Assembly: GCF_018137945.1 (NCBI RefSeq)
Contig: NZ_CP073089.1
Coordinates: 2,914,001-2,978,000 of the forward strand
Source: Brevibacterium sp. W7.2
GTDB lineage: Bacteria; Actinomycetota; Actinomycetes; Actinomycetales; Brevibacteriaceae
Direction of reading: 5' to 3'
Length of the DNA stretch: 64,000 nt
The position numbers were made by a program, and so were the translations under genes. Shown here in pieces: positions 19,135 to 27,985 of the stretch (its first letter is position 1; the number at the start of each line of letters is the position of its first letter). The notes beneath the pieces were generated by a model. The model did not search any database. It was not told where the DNA came from and worked only from the letters and a program-made list of their open reading frames with translations.

Positions 19135-22100
19135 TCAGTGCTTCGGTTCGTCGCGGCCCTCGGCGGGACCCGCCTGCGGACCCGCCTCGGACTCGGATCC
19201 AGTCGACGCTGCGTCTGTCGGCGCGGAACCGGTTGACGCTGACCCGCCGGACGTCGAGCCGGTCGATGGCGGACCGTCCGACGAGGACCCGGCCGGGGCG
19301 CCCACCGTCGCGGTCTCACGGTCGGCGGCGCGCGCCTCGGCGACGTCGAGGACCTGACCGCGGGCCATGTTCTTCACGTGCCGCTTCTCGGCCCGGCGCT
19401 CCTTGGCCCCTTCGAGGAGCAGGTAGAGGACGGGGACGAGGATGAGCGTGAGGATCGTCGAGCTGACGAGTCCGCCGATGACGACGATCGCGAGCGGCTT
19501 CGAGATGAACACGCCCCCGCCGGTGAGCCCGAGCGCCATCGGGACGAGCGCGAAGATCGTCGCCGCCGCGGTCATGAGGATCGGCCGGTAGCGCAGGCGC
19601 GCGCCGCCGACGATCGCCGGCCGCAGCTCGACCCCGCGGGCGCGGAAGTGGTTGATGAGGTCGATGAGGACGATCGCGTTCGTCACGACGATGCCGATGA
19701 GCATGAGCAGGCCGATCATCGCCGTGAGCCCCATCGCGGTGTCGGTGAGGAGGAGCAGCGCGATCGAACCGGTCGCCGCGAACGGGATCGAGACGAGGAG
19801 GATGAGCGGCTGGAGCAGCGACTTGAAGGTCGCGACCATGATGACGAAGACGATGAGGATCGCTGCGAGCATCGCCAGCCCCAGCTGGGAGAACGCGTCC
19901 TCCTGCTCCTCGGTGGCACCGCCGGTGTCGACGGTGACGCCGTCGGGGATGTCGACCTCGCCGAGCGCCGCCTGCACATCGGCGGACAGCGTGCCGAGGT
20001 CGTCTCCGGAGGGGGTGACCGACACCGTCGTCGAACGCTGACTGTTCGTGTGGCGGATGTTCGGTGCGGTCCTCACCTCGTTGACGTCGGCGACCTCGTC
20101 GAGTTCGATGTACTGCGGTTCGGCCGGCGCCGCCGCCCCGGTGCCTGCACCAGCATCGGTGCCAGCGCCCGCACCGGCTCCCGTTCCCGCTCCGGCGCCG
20201 GCTCCAGCTCCGGCACCACCGGGGGCGGTCGGCGTCTCGGGTGCGGCGGGGATCTCGAGGCTGCGCAGCTCGTCGACCGTCGTCGCCTCGCGGTCGAAGA
20301 GGAGGACGGAATGGGTGACGTCGTCGATGACGACGTCGCCGATCGTCTGCCCGCGCATCGCCCGCTGGACGTACTGGCCGATCGCCGCCTCGGTGAGGTT
20401 CTCCTCGGCGGCCCGCTCCGAGTCGATCGTGACCTCGATGACCGGTTGGACGGCCTCGACGTCGCTCGTCACGGACTGGGTGCCGGGCACCTGCTCGAGC
20501 CGGTCGGCGACGGTCTGCGTCGTCTCCTCGAGGACCTGCGTGTCGGTCGACGTCAGGGTGACGTCGATCGTCTGCGCACCCGGTGTCGAACTCTGATCTT
20601 CGACCTCGACCTGCCCCACGCCCTCGAGGGCGTCGAACGCGTTCTGCAGCTCGGTCGTGATCGACTGCGCCGAGACACCGTCCTTCGCGTTGACGATGTA
20701 CGTGCCCGTCAGGCCCGAATCGTCGACGAAGCCGAAGTTCGACCCGCCGATCGACACCTGATAGGACTCGATGTTCTCATCACCGGCGAGGATGTCCTCG
20801 ACCTGCCGCGCCTGGTCGGAGGCCTCGGTGAGGTCGGTGCCGGGTTCGAAGGTCTGGCTCACCTGCAGCTGCTCCTGGCCGGTGTCGCCGAAGAGCTCGG
20901 TCTTCAGCTGCGGCACCATGAATCCGGTGCCGACGAGGATGATGACCGCGGCGAGGATCATGATGACCGGATGCTTGGTGGAGAACGAGATCACCGGCAT
21001 GTACGTCTTCTGCAGGCGCGTGACCGGGGAGTGGAGGGCGGCGAGTTCGTCGACCTCCGCCGCTTCGCGCCCCGCTGAGGCCGACGATGCCGACCCCGCG
21101 GCACCGGACGCGGAGACTCCCCCGGACCCTGACCTCGCCCGCGATCCCCCACCGACGGCTCCCGACCCCGCGGGCACGAGTCCGTCGTCGGTCTCGACGG
21201 CGCCGCCGGCGTCGTAGCGTCCGGCGGTGAGGATGCTCTGCTTCTTCGCCGCCTTGCGCGCCGCTCTCCGCTCGGTGCGCCACTGCCCGAGCATCTGCCT
21301 GCGGCTGCGGCGGATCTCCGCTTTCTCCTCCCGGGTGAGCTTGACGGTCGACTCCCGCTGCCGGAGGAACCAGTACGCGAGGACCGGCACGATCGTCAGC
21401 GCGACGAAGAGGCTCGAGAGCAGGGCGATCGTCGCGGTGAGCGCGAAGGGACGGAACATCTCCCCCGTCTGCCCGGTGACGAACGCGAGCGGGAGGAAGA
21501 CGGCGACCGTCGTCAGGGTCGAGGCGGTGATGGCTCCGGCCACCTCGGCGACGGCGGCGAGGATGTTGGCGAACTTGTCACCGCCGGCGGCATGCCGACG
21601 ACGGATCGCCTCGATGACGACGATCGAATCGTCGACGACGCGGCCGACGGAGATCGTCAGCGCACCGAGGGTGAGCATGTTGAGCGTCTCCCCGCCCATC
21701 CACAGGCCGATGAGGGCGATGAGGAGGGAGAGCGGGATCGAGATCGCGGTGATGATCGTCGCGCGCACGGACAGGAGGAAGACGAGGATGACGAGGACGG
21801 CGAAGATGAGGCCGAGCATGCCCTCGTTGAGCAGGTCCTCGATCGACTGCTCGATGAAGGGGGCCTGATCGAACGCGGAGACGAACTGCGTGTTGTCGCC
21901 CATCGTCCCCTCGAGGTCGGGCAGCCGCTCCGCCACCGCGTGGGAGACGTCGACGGTGTTCGCGTCGGATTCCTTCATCACCGACACCGACAGCGACGGC
22001 TGGCCGTTGGTCCGCGAGATCGATTCGACGGGAGCGTCGGCGATCGCGACATCGGCGACGTCGCCGAGCGTGATCGGTCCGTCGCTGCCGTTGATCGCGA

Positions 22101-22824
22101 GGTTCTCGATCGCCTCGACCGAGCGCAGTCGGCTGCCGACCTCGACCGGTGCCGTGCCCGCGCTGCTGTTGAGGTCACCCGCCGAGGTGGGGATGCCGTT
22201 GGACTGGAGAAGCGAGGCGATCTCATCGACGCTGGCGCCCTCGTCCTCGAGGTCGTCCTGGCGGATGCGGATGTCGACCTGCTTCGTCCGGGCCCCGGCG
22301 ATCTGGACCTGTGAGACGCCGTCGACCTTCGACAGCTCGGGTTCGACGATGTCGTTGAGGTCAGCGGCGAGCCTGTCCTCATCGGCATCCGAGGTCACCG
22401 ACAGCGCGAGGACGGGGATGTCGTCGGTGCTCAGCGTCAGCACATTGGGTTCGACGCCCTCGGGCAGCTGCGACTGCACCTGGGACACGGCGCGCTGCAG
22501 GGTGCGGACGATGTCGTCGGAGTTCACCCCGTACCTTGTGCTCACGGTGATCGTCGACGACCCGGCTGAGGACACCGAGGTCATGTCCTCGACCTCGGAG
22601 AGCGGGGCGAGCGCTCCTTCGAGCGGGTCGGTGACTTCGCTTTCGACCGCCTGCGGGGTCGCACCTTCGTACGTCGCGGTGACCGTGGCCTGCGGATTGT
22701 CGAGGGAGGGGAAGAGCTCCTGCTTGAGCGCTCCGGCCCCGATGACGCCGAAGATCACGGCGACGACGGAGATGAGTGCGATGAGCGCACGGTTCTTCAG
22801 ACTCAGGCGGGTCAGAAAACTCAC
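19135..22824 (-). CDS. RND-family efflux permease (AcrB/SwrC-like)
   Basis: This exporter of about 1,229 residues has the RND duplication: N-terminal helix LKNRALIALISVVAVIFG, large outer loops, and TM4 with the proton-relay GRVVDDSIVVIEA. A long cytoplasmic insert between the halves is Ser/Gly/Ala-rich. An Ala/Gly/Thr linker (AGAGAGAGTGAGAGAG) interrupts the second outer loop, and the C-terminal tail is Ser/Thr/Gly-rich (STGSTSGGSASTGS). No membrane-fusion protein is adjacent, as for other single-component RND pumps of Gram-positives. The GTG at 22824 fits the family start; an ATG lies 42 bp upstream. Confidence 0.9.
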   Translation of the reverse strand: MSFLTRLSLKNRALIALISVVAVIFGVIGAGALKQELFPSLDNPQATVTATYEGATPQAVESEVTDPLEGALAPLSEVEDMTSVSSAGSSTITVSTRYGVNSDDIVRTLQRAVSQVQSQLPEGVEPNVLTLSTDDIPVLALSVTSDADEDRLAADLNDIVEPELSKVDGVSQVQIAGARTKQVDIRIRQDDLEDEGASVDEIASLLQSNGIPTSAGDLNSSAGTAPVEVGSRLRSVEAIENLAINGSDGPITLGDVADVAIADAPVESISRTNGQPSLSVSVMKESDANTVDVSHAVAERLPDLEGTMGDNTQFVSAFDQAPFIEQSIEDLLNEGMLGLIFAVLVILVFLLSVRATIITAISIPLSLLIALIGLWMGGETLNMLTLGALTISVGRVVDDSIVVIEAIRRRHAAGGDKFANILAAVAEVAGAITASTLTTVAVFLPLAFVTGQTGEMFRPFALTATIALLSSLFVALTIVPVLAYWFLRQRESTVKLTREEKAEIRRSRRQMLGQWRTERRAARKAAKKQSILTAGRYDAGGAVETDDGLVPAGSGAVGGGSRARSGSGGVSASGAAGSASSASAGREAAEVDELAALHSPVTRLQKTYMPVISFSTKHPVIMILAAVIILVGTGFMVPQLKTELFGDTGQEQLQVSQTFEPGTDLTEASDQARQVEDILAGDENIESYQVSIGGSNFGFVDDSGLTGTYIVNAKDGVSAQSITTELQNAFDALEGVGQVEVEDQSSTPGAQTIDVTLTSTDTQVLEETTQTVADRLEQVPGTQSVTSDVEAVQPVIEVTIDSERAAEENLTEAAIGQYVQRAMRGQTIGDVVIDDVTHSVLLFDREATTVDELRSLEIPAAPETPTAPGGAGAGAGAGAGTGAGAGAGTDAGAGTGAAAPAEPQYIELDEVADVNEVRTAPNIRHTNSQRSTTVSVTPSGDDLGTLSADVQAALGEVDIPDGVTVDTGGATEEQEDAFSQLGLAMLAAILIVFVIMVATFKSLLQPLILLVSIPFAATGSIALLLLTDTAMGLTAMIGLLMLIGIVVTNAIVLIDLINHFRARGVELRPAIVGGARLRYRPILMTAAATIFALVPMALGLTGGGVFISKPLAIVVIGGLVSSTILTLILVPVLYLLLEGAKERRAEKRHVKNMARGQVLDVAEARAADRETATVGAPAGSSSDGPPSTGSTSGGSASTGSAPTDAASTGSESEAGPQAGPAEGRDEPKH

Positions 22825-22954
22825 TCGTGGACTTTCTTCTCGGGAAGCCGACCGGAGCCGCGACATACGACACCACGGTCATCCTAGTGACCGGGACTGT
22901 GAGTGCGCCCGACGAGGTCACCGGCCCTGCCGCGCCGACTCCCAGAATCCGCTT

Positions 22955-23020
22955 CGACGCCCTGATCCTGCAGATACGCCGTTAGCGCAGAGCGTATTTG
23001 TCGGTCGAGGGCGTCGATGA
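22955..23020. repeat. 66-bp direct repeat, copy 1
   Basis: It matches 23171-23236 with a handful of differences. Each copy holds an ATACGC...GCGTAT inverted repeat followed by TTGTCGGT(T/C)GAGGGCGTC. A shorter partial copy of the second half is at about 23060-23082. The whole 408-bp gap (22867-23274) is repeat-rich and I see no credible gene in it. Confidence 0.85.
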
Positions 23021-23170
23021 TGACTGGGCCGCTGGCGACGGTGTCGGTTGAGCGCGTAACTGTCGGTTGAGGGCGTCGATGGCGCGACGACGCTGAGTCC
23101 CCACCGACGCCGTCGACCTGCCCCTGCCGCACCAACGCCGTGAACCTGCACCGACGCTCTGAATTCCCAC

Positions 23171-23236
23171 CGACGCACTGAACCTGCAAATACGCCGTCA
23201 GCGCAGAGCGTATTTGTCGGTTGAGGGCGTCAGTGG
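23171..23236. repeat. 66-bp direct repeat, copy 2
   Basis: Second copy, 216 bp from the first. It lies just before the MFS stop codon region. Between the copies run several CACCGACGC-type short repeats (23100-23175). The structure suggests a repeat family or degenerate miniature element. Confidence 0.85.
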
Positions 23237-23274
23237 CGCGGCGGCGACGGCGCCGGCGCAGACCGCGAACGCGT

Positions 23275-24561
23275 CTACTCCGCGGCCGCCGTTCGCGGGC
23301 GGGTTTCGCGGCCGGTGAGCCAGACGGCTGCGGCGATGAGGCCGAGGGCGCCGGTGAGGAGGAACGCGGCGGAGTAGCTCGCGTGGTCGATGACGACGCC
23401 GGCGATGACGGGGCCGAGGATCGCCCCGCCGTCGAGGGCCATCTGGTACTTCGCGAGCACCCGGCCGCCCTTGCGGTCACGGCCGATGACGTCGGCGACC
23501 GCGGCCTGCTGGGCGGGATTGGCGAGCCCCGAGCCGATGCCGGCGATGATCGAGAGGACGAAGAAGAGCCAGATCGTCTCCGTGAACGCCAGGGCCGCGG
23601 TCGAGACCCCGAGGACGGTGAGACCCCAGAGGATGAACGGCTTGCGGCCGTACGTGTCGGCGAAGCGGCCGACGACGGCGACGGCCGAGGCGTTGCCGAT
23701 CGCGAACATCGTCAGCGCCAGTCCCGCCACGGCGGTGTCGGCGCGCAGGATCTGGATCGCGAAGAGCGGGTAGATGGCCACGCGGATGCCCATCGCCGAC
23801 CAGCCCTGGACGAACGCGGAGACGAGCGCCGCGCGGTAGGCCGAGTCCCGCCACGCCTGCCGGAACGTCGTGACCTCCTGGATGGGCTCGTCCTGCGCGG
23901 CCTCGCGCCGTGCCCGCCCGGACTTCGTCGCCGACCCCGCCGAGGCGGTCGAGGCGAGGAACATCCGCACGACGGCGGCGGCGATGACGAGTCCGATCGC
24001 GTAGATGAGGAAGGGCAGGCGCATCCCCCACCCGGCCATGAGTCCGCCGAGGACGGGTCCGGCGATGCCGCCGACGAGGAACGCGGTGGCGTACGTGCTC
24101 GAGGCCTTCGCCCTGGCGTCGACGGGGGCGAGACGGATGATGAGCGCCATCGCGGAGACGGTGAACATCGTCGAGCCGATGCCGCCGAGGCCGCGGAAGA
24201 TCAGCAGCTGCCAGTAGTTCTGGGCGAACGCGACCGCCGCCGTGGAGGCGGCGACGACGAGGAGCCCGGTGATGTAGATCCGCCGCTCCCCGAAGGCGTC
24301 GACGAGGCGACCGGAGGTCGGGGAGAAGACGAACCGGAAGAACGCGAAGGAGGAGACGACGATCGTCGCCGCCGTCACCCCGAAGTCGAAGCTCGCCGCG
24401 AACTGCGGGAGGACGGGGGCGATGATGCCGTAGCCGAGCGCGACGATGAACGCGGCCGCGACGAGGACGTAGATCTCCTTCGGCAGGCGACGGTCGGCGG
24501 CGGGAGCGGTGCCGTCGAGGTCGGCGGCCGCCTCGTCGCGCTGCCCCTCCTCGCCTCTCAC
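23275..24561 (-). CDS. MFS transporter, drug-exporter type
   Basis: This protein of about 428 residues has about twelve membrane segments. Major-facilitator signatures include FSPTSGRLVDAFGERRIY between TM2 and TM3 and GRFADTYGRKPF in the second half. A short charged N-terminus is followed by KEIYVLVAAAFIVALGYGIIAPVLPQF. The reading frame is open far upstream, but the GTG at 24561 overlaps the nitroreductase stop as GTGA and is the best start. The operon is msrA-nitroreductase-MFS. The substrate is unknown. Confidence 0.85.
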   Translation of the reverse strand: MRGEEGQRDEAAADLDGTAPAADRRLPKEIYVLVAAAFIVALGYGIIAPVLPQFAASFDFGVTAATIVVSSFAFFRFVFSPTSGRLVDAFGERRIYITGLLVVAASTAAVAFAQNYWQLLIFRGLGGIGSTMFTVSAMALIIRLAPVDARAKASSTYATAFLVGGIAGPVLGGLMAGWGMRLPFLIYAIGLVIAAAVVRMFLASTASAGSATKSGRARREAAQDEPIQEVTTFRQAWRDSAYRAALVSAFVQGWSAMGIRVAIYPLFAIQILRADTAVAGLALTMFAIGNASAVAVVGRFADTYGRKPFILWGLTVLGVSTAALAFTETIWLFFVLSIIAGIGSGLANPAQQAAVADVIGRDRKGGRVLAKYQMALDGGAILGPVIAGVVIDHASYSAAFLLTGALGLIAAAVWLTGRETRPRTAAAE

Positions 24562-25406
24562 AGGGTGTCGAGGAACTGGTCGGGATCGGGCAGGGGGCGC
24601 GTGCTCGTCATCAGACGGGCCCGATAGCGCTCGGGCACGGCCCCGATGTAGAACCAGCCCATGAGTAGCTCGCTGTCGTTCAGCCGATGGAGGCGGCGGA
24701 CGGCGGGTGCGTTCGTCAGGGTGCCGCTGCGCCACATCACACCCCAGCCGGCCTGCCACAGGGCGAGTTCGAGCAGGTGTCCGGCACCGGCCGCGGTCGC
24801 GTGCTGCTCCCATTCGGGGACCTTGGGGTGCGGTGTCGGCGAGGCGACGAGCGCGAGGAGGAGCTCGGCGCGCAGGAGCTTCGTGTTGACCTCACCGGGC
24901 GCGCGGGTGACGCCTGCGGCCTCGTCGAGGGCGGCGCCGAGGCGGAGGCGGTCGTCCCCGCGGATGATGACGAACCGCCACGGTTTGAGTGCCTTGTGGT
25001 CGGCGACGGAGGAGATGATGCGGATGATCTCCCGCAGATCGGAGTCGCTCGGGGTCTCCGGGTCGACCTTCGAGATCGAGCGCCGTGTCGCGAGGGCGTG
25101 GAGGACCGGGTCGGTGAGCGCGTCGATCGAGCTCGGCTGCGAATAGTCCGGTCCCGTGCGCGACTCCTCCCCCGCCTCGGCGAGGGTGGGCCCCACCGCG
25201 GTCGGGAACGGATCCCCGGACTCGGTGGGCGCGGTCTCATCCGACGGTCCGGCGGCGGTTCTCACGGCTTGGGCGGCGAGCCTCTTCGCCCACGGACCGG
25301 TCTCCCCGTCGAGGAAATGGGTGCGCGCGAGCTCACGCTCGGCGATCGAGCGCTTCGGCTTCTTCGCCGCCTTCTTCCCACAGCCGGACTTCTTCTTGCT
25401 CCCCAC
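24558..25406 (-). CDS. Nitroreductase-family flavoprotein
   Basis: This 282-residue protein has a nitroreductase core from about residue 95: LATRRSISKVDPETPSD, KPWRFVIIRGDDR, then LLELALWQAGWGVMWRSG and MGWFYIGAVPE, which form the FMN site and dimer contacts. A basic N-terminus (GSKKKSGCGKKAAKKPKR) and an acidic linker precede the core. The substrate is not known. The GTG start directly abuts the msrA stop (TGAGTG) and the stop overlaps the MFS start, so the three genes are coupled. Confidence 0.85.
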   Translation of the reverse strand: MGSKKKSGCGKKAAKKPKRSIAERELARTHFLDGETGPWAKRLAAQAVRTAAGPSDETAPTESGDPFPTAVGPTLAEAGEESRTGPDYSQPSSIDALTDPVLHALATRRSISKVDPETPSDSDLREIIRIISSVADHKALKPWRFVIIRGDDRLRLGAALDEAAGVTRAPGEVNTKLLRAELLLALVASPTPHPKVPEWEQHATAAGAGHLLELALWQAGWGVMWRSGTLTNAPAVRRLHRLNDSELLMGWFYIGAVPERYRARLMTSTRPLPDPDQFLDTL

Positions 25407-25937
25407 TCAGCTCACCCAGTTCGCGTAGGCCTTCCGCGCCTTCGACAGCTTCGGGTCGATGATCACCCGGCAGTAGCCGTTGTCGGGGTTGTTCGTGTAG
25501 AAGTCCTGGTGGACGGTCTCGGCCGGGTAGTAGGTGCCGAGCGGTTCGAGGGTCGTGACGATCGGATCGTCGAAGTACTCCTGGGCTTCGGCGATCGCCT
25601 GCTCGAACTCGGCCTTCTCCTCGTCGTCGCGGTAGAACATCGCCGACCGGTACTGGGTGCCGACGTCGTAGCCCTGGCGGTTGAGGCTCGTCGGGTCGTG
25701 GCCGGTGAAGAAGAGGCCGAGGATGATGCTCTCGGGCACGATCTCCGGGTCGAAGGTGACCTGGAGGGCCTCCGCGTGGCCGGTCGTTCCGCCGGCGACT
25801 TCCCGGTAGTGCGGGTCGGGGGTGTCGCCGCCGGTGTATCCGGAGACCACCGAGGTGACGCCCTTGGTGCGCTGGTAGACGGCATCGAGGCACCAGAAGC
25901 ATCCGGCGCCGAGCGTGAGAGTGCGAAGTTCGCTCAT
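25407..25937 (-). CDS. msrA: Peptide-methionine (S)-S-oxide reductase
   Basis: This 176-residue repair enzyme reduces methionine-S-sulfoxide. The catalytic GCFWC motif (12-16) is close to the N-terminus, followed by GVTSVVSGYTGG, the YREV and HAEALQVTFDP segments, and YRSAMFY. The length is standard. It is first in the msrA-nitroreductase-MFS operon, which suggests an oxidative or electrophile stress theme. Confidence 0.95.
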   Translation of the reverse strand: MSELRTLTLGAGCFWCLDAVYQRTKGVTSVVSGYTGGDTPDPHYREVAGGTTGHAEALQVTFDPEIVPESIILGLFFTGHDPTSLNRQGYDVGTQYRSAMFYRDDEEKAEFEQAIAEAQEYFDDPIVTTLEPLGTYYPAETVHQDFYTNNPDNGYCRVIIDPKLSKARKAYANWVS

Positions 25938-26051
25938 AGTTGGTACAACGGCTTTCGGTTCAGCGTATTCCCGGGCCGGCGTTAGAGCCGCCCGGGATCG
26001 TTCAGCAGTGTAGTCGACGGCGTGGTGCTCGACGGCTCGGTGCTTGTCCGC

Positions 26052-27215
26052 TCAGCTGCGGTCGGTGCGGAACGTCAGATCGGCCGGTCGCGGCCAGTCG
26101 GCGAGCGTGAGCGGCGGTGGTTCCGGGGCGTCGTCGACAACCACCGCAGCGCCGTCGATGTCCTCCTCATCGAGGGGCCCCTGGTGGGCGTCCACGCCGT
26201 CGGGGTGGAGGGTTCCCGGTGCCGAGGCGTCGAGGCGCTCGGCGGTCTCCGCCGCCAGGACGAGGTCCTCGCCGTCCTCGGCGGTGAAGAGTGCGATGCC
26301 GCTGAGCAGTCCGCGGTGGACATCGAGCTTGAGCTCGAGTGCCGTGGGTTCATCGTCGCCGGTCGCGTCGGTCAGCGCCTCCCCGGCCTCGACGACGCCG
26401 ACGACGGGGTAGATCTGGTTGGCGGGCACCGCAGCGGGCGCGTCCGAGTCGAGGTAGACGTCGATGCTCGTGATGTCCTCCTCGGCGAGCAGGGCCGCCA
26501 GGTCCTCGTCGCTGAGCTCGATCGGATCGCTGCCGGGAAACTGCTTCGTCGAGTACGGCACCCACACGAAGAACCGCGCGTGCTCGAGTTGGGCGCGAAT
26601 CACCTCGGCGACGTCCTGGGACTGCGGGTGCGGCTGGTCGAGAATCGCCTCGACGGAGGCTCGGATGTGGGAGGGCAGTTCGATCTCGACGGGGGCGAAG
26701 TCGGGGTGCCCGTCGATCGCCTCGGCCGCGACGAACTCCTCGGCCTTGTCGAGGGCGAAGGCGGTGACGGCCATGACCGTCGAGTTCACCGCGGCGTTGA
26801 GCCCCCGGCCGACGCCGGCCGGCAGCTTCGCATCCCAGCGGTCCTTGATGTCCTGGATCGGCGTCCACAGGGCCCAGCTCGCGACTCCGGCGGCGACCGC
26901 GGCGGCAGCGTTGAGCACGGCTTGCGACTTCCACGTGTCGGCCTCGACCGTCCACGCCTCGGTGTCCTCACCGTCGACATCGAGCTGCCCGAATGCCGTG
27001 TCGTCATCGGCGAACGCGGCGTCCTGGTCGGCGAAGGCCTTCGTGCCTCCGAGCCAGGTCAGGGCGGCGGTGGCCACGGCGTAGGCGGCGCGGACCACGG
27101 GTTCCTGACCGGCGGTGAAGTCGCGGCGGCGGACGATGCTCTGCGCTCCGGAGCCGAGCGTGGAGACGGCGCGGACGAGGAGGCGATGGCGTTGTGGGAT
27201 ATCGGGGAGGCGCAT
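26052..27215 (-). CDS. Protein of unknown function, actinobacterial type
   Basis: This protein of about 387 residues is not one I recognise. It has an N-terminal basic segment, two moderately hydrophobic Ala-rich stretches (about 38-60 and 98-120) that could be membrane-associated, a central Glu/Asp-rich region and a Pro-rich C-terminus (DDAPEPPPLTLADWPRP). Codon use matches its neighbours, so it is native. ATG at 27215 is the likely start; a GTG lies two codons upstream. It follows def by about 80 bp on the same strand and may be co-transcribed. Confidence 0.65.
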   Translation of the reverse strand: MRLPDIPQRHRLLVRAVSTLGSGAQSIVRRRDFTAGQEPVVRAAYAVATAALTWLGGTKAFADQDAAFADDDTAFGQLDVDGEDTEAWTVEADTWKSQAVLNAAAAVAAGVASWALWTPIQDIKDRWDAKLPAGVGRGLNAAVNSTVMAVTAFALDKAEEFVAAEAIDGHPDFAPVEIELPSHIRASVEAILDQPHPQSQDVAEVIRAQLEHARFFVWVPYSTKQFPGSDPIELSDEDLAALLAEEDITSIDVYLDSDAPAAVPANQIYPVVGVVEAGEALTDATGDDEPTALELKLDVHRGLLSGIALFTAEDGEDLVLAAETAERLDASAPGTLHPDGVDAHQGPLDEEDIDGAAVVVDDAPEPPPLTLADWPRPADLTFRTDRS

Positions 27216-27295
27216 GTCCACATCGAATCACGCGCACCTGAAGCGCGGGTGTGAACTCGCTGGCCGGACGGCGACGCTCGCCGGACGGCGAAGGC

Positions 27296-27961
27296 TCAGA
27301 GCACGAGCGAGCTCGGCAGGGTGAATCCGAGTTCCGCGGCGGCCGTCTGCGTCGAGGGCTGGTTCCACAGCCGCGCGACCGCCTCGTTCGTCGCCAGCGA
27401 CCGCATCTCGGCCTTGTCGAGGAAGAGGATCCCGCCGAGGTGGTCGGTCTCGTGGGCGACGATGCGCGCTGACCAGCCGGTGACCTCCTCGGCGATGGGG
27501 GTGCCGTCGAGCTCCTCACCGCGCAGGGCGATCGTCCGCGGGCGGGCGACGACGGCCTGGTAGCCGGGGATCGAGAGGCAGCCTTCGTAGAAGGCGACCT
27601 GCTCTGATGTCGATGGCTCGTAGGAGGCGTTGACGATGGTGCGGAACGGCAGCGGCTCCCGCTCGCGCACCGCGGCGGCTTCGGGACTGACGGCGGCGGG
27701 GTCCTCGGCGACGAAGAGGGACAGTCCGACACCGACCTGGGGGCCGGCAAGGCCGACGCCCGGGGCGGCGTGCATGGTCGCTCGCATCACCTCGGCGAGG
27801 CGGGACAGCGTCGCATCGTCGACCTGTCCGGAGAACGGCAGCACCGGGGTCCGCAGGATCGGGTCGCCGGCATCGACGATGGGGGCGATGCCGCCGCCCG
27901 CCTCGGCGGCCGCGAGAACGGCATGGATCTGGTCGGCGACGAGACGGTCGGTCAGCTGCAC
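27296..27961 (-). CDS. def: Peptide deformylase
   Basis: This 221-residue metalloenzyme removes the N-formyl group from new proteins. All three motifs are visible: GVGLAGPQ (68-75), EGCLS (126-130) and HETDH (170-174). It carries a short N-terminal extension and an actinobacterial-type C-terminal tail. It starts 24 bp after the CitE-like gene on the same strand. Actinobacteria often carry several def copies, so it need not be the only one. Confidence 0.94.
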   Translation of the reverse strand: MQLTDRLVADQIHAVLAAAEAGGGIAPIVDAGDPILRTPVLPFSGQVDDATLSRLAEVMRATMHAAPGVGLAGPQVGVGLSLFVAEDPAAVSPEAAAVREREPLPFRTIVNASYEPSTSEQVAFYEGCLSIPGYQAVVARPRTIALRGEELDGTPIAEEVTGWSARIVAHETDHLGGILFLDKAEMRSLATNEAVARLWNQPSTQTAAAELGFTLPSSLVL

Positions 27962-27985
27962 TGGGTTCTCCTGGAGGCGTGAGGG

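Noticed and set aside
22884..23480. Minus-strand frame with repeated IRSALTAYLQ peptides
   Set aside because: The peptide repeat is only the translation of the 66-bp DNA repeats and part of the MFS gene in another frame; there is no start signal.
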